A stretch of DNA of 11,955 nucleotides from Deltaproteobacteria bacterium (GTDB lineage Bacteria; Desulfobacterota; Binatia; DP-6): assembly GCA_005879245.1 (NCBI GenBank), contig VBLA01000130.1, forward strand, positions 1 through 11,955, in the 5' to 3' direction. Positions 1-5,943 of this stretch are shown here, piece after piece. Position 1 is the first letter of the stretch. Each line of letters starts with the position of its first letter. The notes beneath the pieces were generated by a model. That model did not search any database and had not been told where the DNA came from. It was given only the letters and a program-made list of their open reading frames with translations. The position numbers and the translations under genes were made by a program.

Positions 1-1
1 G

Positions 2-85
2 CCAATCTTCAGGATGGCGGACCTCGGCATCGTCGCAGACTACGCGGCGCTGCTGCCGCATCTCGAGGCTGCACTGCGCGGATAG
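2..85 (+). CDS. etfA: Electron transfer flavoprotein alpha subunit, C-terminal end (partial)
   Basis: Only the last 27 codons and the TAG stop are in the window; the gene enters from the left edge. The visible tail contains PIFRMADLGIVADYAALLPH, which matches the conserved C-terminus of ETF alpha (pattern APIFxxADxGxVgDlxxxlP), the end of the FAD-binding domain. ETF alpha with ETF beta accepts electrons from acyl-CoA dehydrogenases and passes them to ETF-quinone oxidoreductase. The next gene on the same strand is a crotonase-family enzyme, which fits a fatty-acid or acyl-CoA degradation neighbourhood. The identification rests on a short tail, so it is good but not certain. Confidence 0.82.
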   Translation, partial: PIFRMADLGIVADYAALLPHLEAALRG

Positions 86-104
86 ACGCACGACGTGACG
101 TCCG

Positions 105-222
105 TCGCGGAGGCGGGGGCGACGTCTCCGCTTCGGTTCGGCGCCGAATGAGGCGTCGCCACCTTGGCCCGGCGGATCGTCGGCGCCTCACAGGCGCTGC
201 GACGTCGCCCCCGCCTCCGCGA
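105..222. repeat. Long inverted repeat (22-bp perfect arms) between etfA and the enoyl-CoA hydratase gene
   Basis: Positions 105-126 and 201-222 are perfect reverse complements over 22 bp (the left arm begins TCGCGGAGGCGGGGGCGA). The 74-nt interior holds a second nested pair, TGAGGCG at 149-155 and CGCCTCA at 184-190. As RNA the element would fold into a long two-storey hairpin. It starts 20 bp after the etfA stop and ends 51 bp before the next start codon. No T-run follows either arm, so a classical intrinsic terminator is not supported. It could be a REP-like or MITE-like repeat, an mRNA-stabilising structure, or a factor-dependent terminator. Confidence 0.8.
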
Positions 223-235
223 ACTGCCCCGCGGG

Positions 236-265
236 TTGCTCGCCCGGCGACGGCGGGCGTAGGGT
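236..265 (+). promoter_or_regulatory. Possible sigma70-like promoter for the enoyl-CoA hydratase gene
   Basis: TTGCTC at 236-241 and TAGGGT at 260-265 are separated by 18 nt. The -10-like box ends 8 nt before the ATG at 274, which would give a leader of 1-2 nt. Both boxes match consensus at only 3 of 6 positions, so this is weak on its own. It is listed because it has the same geometry as two better promoters in the window. Confidence 0.25.
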
Positions 266-273
266 GCGGCACC

Positions 274-1266
274 ATGGCCTATAGCGAGATTCTGCTCGAC
301 GTCGCTGACAGCGTCGCTACCGTCACGCTCAACCGTCCGGCGCAGCTGAATGCGTACACGCCGAACATGGGTCGCGAGCTGCACGACGCCTTCGCGGCCT
401 GCGATGCGGACGACGAGGTTCGCGCCATCATCGTGACCGGCGCCGGGCGCGGCTTCTGCGCCGGTGCGGACCTCGCTCGCGGCGGCGGGAGCTTCGACCG
501 CGAAGCTGCGGCCGAGTATCAGCGGCCTGCGCCGCCCGCCGATCGGCCCTGGGCCAAGCCGCCGCGTTCGATTGCCCCGTGGGACGTGCGGAAGCCGATC
601 ATCGCGGCGATCAACGGCCCGGCAGTCGGTGTGGGTGCGACGCTTCCCCTGCAGTGGGACATCCGGATCGCGGGAGAGAGCGCGAAGATCGGCTTCGTCT
701 TCGTGCGACGAGGGGTGGTTCCCGAGGCGCTCAGCACCTGGACGCTCCCGCGCCTCGTCGGGATGGCGCGCGCGGCGGATCTCCTGCTGACGGGTCGCCT
801 GCTGAGCGCGCGCGAGGCCCTCGAGTTCGGTCTCGTGAGCCGCGTCGTGCCCGATCCGGAGCTCCTCTCGACGGCGCGCGCACTGGCGACCGAGATCGCC
901 CGTGACACGGCGCCGGTGTCGGTGGCGATCACCAAGTGGCTCCTCTGGGGAATGCAGCGCGAGATCGACCTCGCCCGCGCCGACGATCTCGACGCGCGCG
1001 CGTTCTGGTGGACGGGCAGGCAGCCCGACGCCGCCGAAGGTGTGAGGGCGTTCCTCGAGAAGCGCCCCGCGCGCTGGTCGATGCGCCCAAGCCAGGACAT
1101 GCCCGACTTCCTCCCGCCCCCGGACCCGTGCGGGGACCCTAGACGTCCTTCGGCACGGGGGGCGGGCCGTCGAGGCGGCGGACGGCGACCTCGTGCACGG
1201 TCATGCGGAGCCCGCCGCGCTCGCTCTCGAGGTCGAGGAAGTGGCCGCGTCGCCGGATCACGGTGA
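274..1266 (+). CDS. Enoyl-CoA hydratase/isomerase family protein (crotonase), aberrant C-terminus
   Basis: Crotonase-fold enzyme, expected to hydrate enoyl-CoA thioesters or act on a related acyl-CoA in the cytoplasm. Starting at ATG 274, residues 61-66 (FCAGAD) and the AINGPAVGVGA segment at 112-122 form the CoA/oxyanion-hole signature. RRGVVPEA at 145-152 supplies the catalytic glutamate (E151). The other crotonase glutamate position (GGGCE in classical enzymes) reads VGATL here, so this is a one-glutamate variant and its exact reaction is open. Homology appears to end near residue 280-289 (SQDMPDFLPPPDP). Residues 290-330 are Arg/Gly-rich with non-coding-like codon use and lie antisense to a better minus-strand gene, so the true stop was probably near 1142. 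An ATG at 148 would add 42 low-complexity residues inside the inverted repeat and was rejected. Confidence 0.88.
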   Translation: MAYSEILLDVADSVATVTLNRPAQLNAYTPNMGRELHDAFAACDADDEVRAIIVTGAGRGFCAGADLARGGGSFDREAAAEYQRPAPPADRPWAKPPRSIAPWDVRKPIIAAINGPAVGVGATLPLQWDIRIAGESAKIGFVFVRRGVVPEALSTWTLPRLVGMARAADLLLTGRLLSAREALEFGLVSRVVPDPELLSTARALATEIARDTAPVSVAITKWLLWGMQREIDLARADDLDARAFWWTGRQPDAAEGVRAFLEKRPARWSMRPSQDMPDFLPPPDPCGDPRRPSARGAGRRGGGRRPRARSCGARRARSRGRGSGRVAGSR

Positions 1267-1330
1267 AGACAGCGGGCACCTGGAGATTGACGACCCGGTC
1301 GCCCTCGCGGATCGGGCCCCCCTCACCCAT
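1139..1330 (-). CDS. Small conserved-looking hypothetical protein, 63 aa
   Basis: The ORF from ATG 1330 to TAG 1139 has G or C at nearly every third codon position, unlike the overlapping plus-strand frame. The product (REGDRVVNLQVPAVFTVIRR in its first half, then LRMTVHEVAVRRLDG) reads as alternating short beta strands, as in a small SH3-like barrel. I cannot name a family. It is convergent with the crotonase gene, and its stop codon shares the CTAG at 1139-1142 with an out-of-frame TAG that would be a natural end for the crotonase. No strong Shine-Dalgarno precedes the ATG. I take it as real on codon bias and protein-like composition; function is unknown. Confidence 0.62.
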   Translation of the reverse strand: MGEGGPIREGDRVVNLQVPAVFTVIRRRGHFLDLESERGGLRMTVHEVAVRRLDGPPPVPKDV

Positions 1331-1362
1331 CGGCGGCGGAGCTTGCCGGGCGGCGCCACGGA

Positions 1363-2679
1363 ATGCAAGGCGTTGCGTCGCGGCGCCGCGCTCCGCACAA
1401 TCCGACGGTGCTCGTCGGGGCGCGGCGTTTTACGGCCATGGCGGCGCTCGTCGCGCGCGTCTACGCCGGCTACAAGCTGATCCAGCACAGGGACGGGGCT
1501 GACCAGCAGAGCCGCTACGCACGCCATCATCGCTGGTGTGCGGAGGCTGCCTTCGCCCTCGCCACGCGCCTCGAGGGCTTGCCGATCAAGGTGTGCCAGT
1601 TCCTCGGCTCGCGCGCCGACGTCCTGCCCGCGGAGTACGTCGAGGTCCTCTCCCGCCTGCAGGACCGGGTGCCGCCACGGCCCCTCGCCAGGCTCGCCCC
1701 GCTTCTCCGCGCCGAACTGGGGCGGCCGCTCCGCGAGGTGTTCGCGGAACTCGATCCGGTGCCGCTCGCCTCCGCCTCGCTGGCTCAGGTCCATCGCGGA
1801 CGGCTGCGCGACGGGCGCGAGGTCGCGGTCAAGATCCAGTACCCGGAGATCGCCGACTTGGTGGCGATCGATCTCAAGAACTTCTCCGTCCTCGTCCGCC
1901 TGCTCGGCTGGCTCGAGCCGGACTTCGACTTCCGGGTTCTGATCGCCGAGGTCGAGAAGTACGTGCCGCTCGAGCTCGACTTCGTCCACGAGGCGGACAG
2001 CGCCGAGCGGATGGCGCATCAGCTCCGCGCCCGGTCCGACGTGATCGTTCCCGCGGTCGTGCGGGAGGTGAGCACGCGGCGCGTGCTGGTGCTCGAGTAC
2101 ACGCCAGGGGTGCGCGTGACGGACGTCACGGCGCTTCGTGCTCTCGGAATCGATCCGCGGAGCGTCGCGCGGATCCTGATCGACGTCTTCTGCGAGATGA
2201 TCCTGGTGCACGGGTTCTTTCATGCCGACCCGCATCCCGGCAACATCCTGGTCCAGCCCGGACCCCGCCTCGTGCTGCTCGACTTCGGACTCGCCAAGGA
2301 CTTTCCCCCCACCATCCGCCAGGGGATCGGTCGTCTCACGGCGGCCATCGTGCACGGCGACCGGGTTGCGATCGCGGCCGCTTTTCGCGCGCTCGGATTT
2401 CGTACACGCGAGGATTCCGACGAGAGCCTCGCCTGGCTGGGCGAGGCATTCCTCGGCTGGGCCGTCCGGAACGGACGGTCCTATGCGGACCCCGAGATGC
2501 TGGCGCGCTTCGGTGCGGAAATGCCACGCGTCATGCGCGCCGATCCGCTCGTCGAGATGCCCGGGGACGTGCTGCTCGTGGGACGCGTGCTCGGCCTGCT
2601 CTCAGGTATCGGCAAGCAACTCGGCTCGGAAGTCGACCTTGCCGCGACCCTCCTGCCCTATCTCGCTCGCCTGAGCTAG
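1363..2679 (+). CDS. ABC1/UbiB (AarF/ADCK) family atypical kinase
   Basis: 438 aa, the usual length for a bacterial ABC1 protein. Motifs in order: a KxGQ-type helix at 76-79 reading KVCQ, followed by SRADVLPAEYVEVLSRLQDR; the family alanine-rich loop LASASLAQVHRG (135-146) replacing the kinase P-loop; VAVK with the ATP-binding lysine K157; the ELDF..EA segment around 204-211; the catalytic-loop equivalent HADPHPGN (287-294); and DFG at 307-309. The family acts as ATPases or kinases supporting ubiquinone biosynthesis or lipid functions at membranes; the substrate here is unknown. The glycine of KxGQ is replaced by cysteine. There is no C-terminal transmembrane pair of the UbiB type. ATG 1438 (MAALVARVYAGYKL) is an alternative start; neither site has a strong ribosome binding site. 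Confidence 0.93.
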   Translation: MQGVASRRRAPHNPTVLVGARRFTAMAALVARVYAGYKLIQHRDGADQQSRYARHHRWCAEAAFALATRLEGLPIKVCQFLGSRADVLPAEYVEVLSRLQDRVPPRPLARLAPLLRAELGRPLREVFAELDPVPLASASLAQVHRGRLRDGREVAVKIQYPEIADLVAIDLKNFSVLVRLLGWLEPDFDFRVLIAEVEKYVPLELDFVHEADSAERMAHQLRARSDVIVPAVVREVSTRRVLVLEYTPGVRVTDVTALRALGIDPRSVARILIDVFCEMILVHGFFHADPHPGNILVQPGPRLVLLDFGLAKDFPPTIRQGIGRLTAAIVHGDRVAIAAAFRALGFRTREDSDESLAWLGEAFLGWAVRNGRSYADPEMLARFGAEMPRVMRADPLVEMPGDVLLVGRVLGLLSGIGKQLGSEVDLAATLLPYLARLS

Positions 2680-2682
2680 CGG

Positions 2683-2845
2683 ATCGCGGAGGACGCCCGA
2701 TCTCCTCGGTGACCGAGACCACCAGCGCCGCGACACTTCCGATGCTCGCCTCGAGCTCCTCCGGCGTGCTACCCGATGCGCGAGCGCCGCACGCGCCTTC
2801 GCGGTGAACCCCGGCGAAGTTGACGTAACCCGCCTTCAGACGCCG
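2683..2845 (-). pseudogene. Possible decayed coding remnant in the 317-bp gap
   Basis: The stretch 2680-2996 holds no intact gene. On the minus strand, 2845 to about 2683 reads without a stop as RRLKAGYVNFAGVHRE, then a poorer segment, then TPEELEASIGSVAALVVSVT. The two good blocks have high GC3 and protein-like composition, while the middle looks better in another frame (AKARAALAHR), suggesting frameshift decay. The frame then runs on into the 3' end of the ABC1 kinase gene, where it cannot be functional. No upstream ATG or GTG covers the first block. I cannot assign a family, and chance open frames are common at this GC content, so this is tentative. Confidence 0.22.
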
Positions 2846-2996
2846 GGCGGCCCACCTCCGACTCGCCTCTCGTCGCGCTTACGGAGCCACATGCACGCGC
2901 GGTCGAACGGCGTGCGCCTCAGAGAGCCGCCCGTCGCGATGATGCTGCTGGCCGAGGAACCGCTGGTCCCGGAGGGCAGTCGGCGGGCGCGCCGCC

Positions 2997-4037
2997 TTAG
3001 CCGACGATGTGGCGGAGATAGGGCACGCGCCGGAGCAGGGCCACGACCGTGGCGGGCACGACGAAGGTCGAGGCGATCTGGAGCACGATGGTCGGCAGCG
3101 CGGCCGCCGGCAGGAGCGGGTCGATGAGGCCCGCGAGCAGATCGTGGACGGCCCGGTGAACGAGATAGATGCCGAACACGAGCGGCGCCAGCAGCCGGAT
3201 CAACCGGGACTCGCGCGGGTGAGTGCCCGCGCGCGCCGCGAAGAACGAGCGGAGCAGGATGAACATCGCGATCGACTGGATGACCACGGGCGCGCCGAGC
3301 GTGTCGTAGAGGGCGAGCGAGCGCCAGTCGTCGGGACCCCAGCTCGCGAAGCGCTGCCCGGTGCCGATCGCGATGAACGCCGTGGCGGCAAGAAAAGCAA
3401 CCAGCGCCGCTGCGCGGAGCGGCGTCGTCGCCGGCACGTCGCGCAACAGAATGCCCACCAGAAAGTAGCCGATGAACGGGACGAACCTCGTGAGCGCGTT
3501 CATCGGGATCGCGTTTTGCAGGATCCCGAACGACACCAGCGCAAGAACGAGCGCCGCTACCGCCCACTGTTGTGGGCGGCGGACCCGTCTGACGTACATC
3601 CGAAGCAGAGGCGCGACGGCGTAGAGCCCGAGGATCAGAAAGAGAAAGTAGAGGTGGTTGTACGTCAACCCGTCGAGCAGCGCCCGGATGACGAAAGTGC
3701 GATCGACGGGCTCGCCGTAGAAGGCCCAGGTCCAGAAGAAGTAGAACCACGCCCACACGAGGAGCGGGATGCCGACGCGCGCCATGCGCTTGCGGTAGAA
3801 CGTGGGCGCCGGCTCGTCACGAGCGGGGTCGAGGAGGAGCGCCCCGCTCAGCATGATGAAGATCGGGACCGCCCAACGACAGAGCGAATCGACGGCGTTG
3901 ACGCTCCACCAGTGCAACGGGTCGAGGCGACCGTAGCGCATGACGCCGATGCCCGATGCGTGCACGCCAATGACCGCGACGACGGCGGCGACCCGCATCC
4001 CGTCGCCGTAAGACAAAACGACCGGTTTGTGCGGCAC
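2997..4037 (-). CDS. Membrane acyltransferase (acyltransferase 3 family, WecH/IcaC-like)
   Basis: Integral membrane acyltransferase of about 346 aa with roughly ten hydrophobic segments. The family O-acylates surface glycans using acyl-CoA. Taking GTG 4037 as start, the N-terminus SYGDGMRVAAVVAVIGVHAS carries the family D/R pair and catalytic-type histidine H26. It is followed by AVPIFIMLSGALLL (56-69), the RxxR-type motif FYRKRMAR (80-87), HLYFLFLILGLYAVAPLLR and FGIYLVH. The layout is that of YiaH/WecH-type enzymes. GTG 4037 gives the usual 7-10 residues before the D/R motif and has a GGGG stretch upstream. ATG 3998 would cut into the first helix, and ATG 4127 would overlap the deacetylase by 43 nt. 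The gene follows the deacetylase on the same strand after 47 nt, so co-transcription is likely. The acceptor is presumably the local exopolysaccharide. Confidence 0.85.
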   Translation of the reverse strand: MPHKPVVLSYGDGMRVAAVVAVIGVHASGIGVMRYGRLDPLHWWSVNAVDSLCRWAVPIFIMLSGALLLDPARDEPAPTFYRKRMARVGIPLLVWAWFYFFWTWAFYGEPVDRTFVIRALLDGLTYNHLYFLFLILGLYAVAPLLRMYVRRVRRPQQWAVAALVLALVSFGILQNAIPMNALTRFVPFIGYFLVGILLRDVPATTPLRAAALVAFLAATAFIAIGTGQRFASWGPDDWRSLALYDTLGAPVVIQSIAMFILLRSFFAARAGTHPRESRLIRLLAPLVFGIYLVHRAVHDLLAGLIDPLLPAAALPTIVLQIASTFVVPATVVALLRRVPYLRHIVG

Positions 4038-4084
4038 GGTGCAGGCGCCCCACGGCGACCGAAGCGCGTGGTGAGACGGGAGAG

Positions 4085-4921
4085 TCACGGCGTGTTGCGG
4101 GTGGACGGCGTCTGTCCCGACGCGCATGCCGGATATCGTTGAATCTGCAGCAGCTCTGCGAACTGGGCCGTCGTGCACGAGCCGTCGACGAACATCCGCT
4201 TGATGCGGAAGGGATCGTCGCCACGTCGGTTCGCGCCGGGGTCCGTCGTCAGGGTCGTCTGATAGCCTGCCTCCCGCGCGAGCGAGATCAGGGTGTCGTT
4301 GTACCAACCCATCGGCCATGCGAAGACCGTGACTGGACGGTCGAGCGCTCGCTCCAGGACCCGTTTCGAGTCCTCCAGCTCGTGACGCACTTCCCGCATG
4401 CCGCGGCCGGGAAGGGATCCGTTCGCCCACGTCACAAGGTTGCTTTGTCGGTCCCAGGGATGCGTCATGGTGTGTGCGCCGACCTCGAACCGCTCGTCGC
4501 GCGCGAGCTCTTGCACATCCGCCCAGCGAAGGTAATCGCCATAGGGATCGTCGATTCCGCGCTCGGGAAAGAGCAGAAACGTTGCCTTGAAGCCGTGGCG
4601 TCGGAGCACCGGAACGGCGAGCAGCTGACTTCGCCAACCGTCGTCGAAAGTGATGCAGACGGCCTTCCGCGGCGCAGCGGCCCCGCGCACGAACCGCACG
4701 ACGTCGGAGACGGACAGCGTCGAGTAGCCGTGCTCCGCGAGATAGCGCATCTGCTCCTCGAACGCTTCGAGAGGCACCCACTCGTTGTCGGCCTTGGTTC
4801 GATCGGCGGAGATTCTGTGGTACAGGAGCACGGGAACGGACTTCGAGCTTGTCGATACCGCGCATCCAACCCCCGCCAGCAGAACGCCCAGGCACGCCAG
4901 CATCGCCGTCCGCCGCAGCAT
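4085..4921 (-). CDS. Polysaccharide deacetylase (NodB homology domain), predicted lipoprotein
   Basis: 278 aa. A short N-terminal hydrophobic signal (LACLGVLLAGVGC) ends in C20, a plausible but imperfect lipobox. The NodB domain follows: VLLYHRI (31-37), the metal and catalytic motif TFDDG (91-95, D93/D94), the zinc-binding H-x3-H as HTMTHP (H150, H154), and the WPMGWYND segment (202-209) corresponding to the third family motif. The VPVLLYH opening and layout resemble PgaB/IcaB-type enzymes that remove N-acetyl groups from beta-1,6-GlcNAc polymers outside the cytoplasm. ATG 4921 was chosen because it directly precedes the signal peptide; the open frame continues upstream to 5206 without sensible protein. 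The gene is divergent from the SGNH-like gene (57 bp apart) and upstream of the acyltransferase. The substrate is inferred from context only. Confidence 0.88.
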   Translation of the reverse strand: MLRRTAMLACLGVLLAGVGCAVSTSSKSVPVLLYHRISADRTKADNEWVPLEAFEEQMRYLAEHGYSTLSVSDVVRFVRGAAAPRKAVCITFDDGWRSQLLAVPVLRRHGFKATFLLFPERGIDDPYGDYLRWADVQELARDERFEVGAHTMTHPWDRQSNLVTWANGSLPGRGMREVRHELEDSKRVLERALDRPVTVFAWPMGWYNDTLISLAREAGYQTTLTTDPGANRRGDDPFRIKRMFVDGSCTTAQFAELLQIQRYPACASGQTPSTRNTP

Positions 4922-4978
4922 GTCGCGGGTGATCGTCGTCCAGCTTCCCGTTGCGGTGCGACACCCGATCTTGCTGCG

Positions 4979-5937
4979 ATGAGCGGGGCGAGCGGACGCT
5001 TCGCCGCAGTCCTCGCTAACTTCCAGCTTACGCTCGGCGCGGTCGCGTTCTCGATGGCCGTCGCGGAGGTGCTGTCGTGGGTGTATGCCAGCCGTGCGCG
5101 TCCCGACCTTCGCTTGTGGGAGGGCGACGTGACGGCGGTGGTCGACCAAGTGCCCGAGTATGGGTACGTGCTTGCGGGCAATCGCACGCTCCACGCGGTC
5201 AAGCACATGCCCGACGGGGGTGTCTGCTACGACGTCACGTATCGCACGGACACTTTCGGACGCCGCACGGTGCCGAGGCTCTCCCCGGCTACAACATCTA
5301 CAACTATGGCGTTCACGGGTATGGGCCGCAGCATATGCTAGCGAGATTGCAGAGTCGCACGCTCCCGGCCGAGATCGTCTCGGACCGCGGCGTAGCGCTG
5401 TATGTTCTCCTTCCCGTTCACATCAGCCGAGCGATCGGCGATACTCGCGCGTTCTGGATCTATACGTCCCCCTACTACACCATCGACGGCGACGACACGC
5501 TCGTTCGTCACGGCTCGTTCGACACGGGGCGGCCTTACACGACACGGCTCTACCGCTCTCTCACCTGGCTGAAGGCACACTCGTGGTTCCTGAGCGTGCT
5601 CGACGTCAACCTTCCGCTGCGACTCGTTGATCGAGACGCGCAGTTGACGCCACGGATCCTCGAGGAGGCTCGACGGGAGTACCGCGCGCAGTTTCACGGC
5701 GAGCTTTACGTCGTGTTCCATCCCACCTGGGCGCGCGGCAATCCCGAGACGGACCATCTTCTCGAGCTGATGCGGACCGAGCTCGCGGCCGCCGGTGTTC
5801 CCGTCCTCGACTACTCGACGGACCGCGGCCTCACGGACGACGAGGTGGTCAACCACGCGTGCGACCTGCATCCGAACGGGCGGCTCAACGCGGAGCTCGC
5901 CGCTCTGCTCGCGCGCGATGTCGGACCACCACACTGA
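4979..5937 (+). pseudogene. SGNH/GDSL hydrolase-like membrane-anchored protein, broken by an internal deletion/frameshift
   Basis: Two adjoining frames together make one protein. Frame A starts at ATG 4979 with a membrane anchor (LTLGAVAFSMAVAEVLSWVY), continues through VCYDVTYRTDTFGRR, then turns to nonsense and stops at 5341. Frame B takes over near 5276 with LPGYNIYNYGVHGYGPQHML and runs to TGA 5937, ending in the C-terminal catalytic motif DLHPNG (DxxH type). In SGNH hydrolases the block I segment with the nucleophilic serine (typically G-x-S-F/D) belongs between these two pieces and is absent. Restoring the frame needs an insertion of length 1 modulo 3, and the missing block suggests roughly 100 nt or more. 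Family members act as esterases or O-acetyltransferases on glycans. It is convergent with the glycosyltransferase (6 nt between stops). It is either a genuine pseudogene or an assembly deletion. Confidence 0.8.
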
Positions 5938-5943
5938 CGGCGC

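Noticed and set aside
148..273. N-terminal extension of the crotonase from ATG 148
   Set aside because: The added 42 residues are Arg/Pro-rich, lie in the inverted repeat, and precede a normal crotonase N-terminus at ATG 274.
1258..2355. 365-codon minus-strand frame opposite the ABC1 kinase
   Set aside because: It is a typical antisense shadow of a high-GC gene, rich in His, Asp, Glu and Arg, with no domain; the plus strand carries all ABC1 motifs.
2836..3756. 306-codon minus-strand frame
   Set aside because: It overlaps the acyltransferase in another frame and is Arg/Ala-rich with no family motif.
4038..4964. Long N-terminal extension of the acyltransferase frame up to 4964
   Set aside because: This part is an Arg/Gly-rich alternative frame of the polysaccharide deacetylase gene; real acyltransferase sequence begins near 4037.
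4139..4978. Plus-strand frame joined to the SGNH-like protein
   Set aside because: It is antisense to the deacetylase with no protein-like motifs; the membrane anchor starts at ATG 4979.
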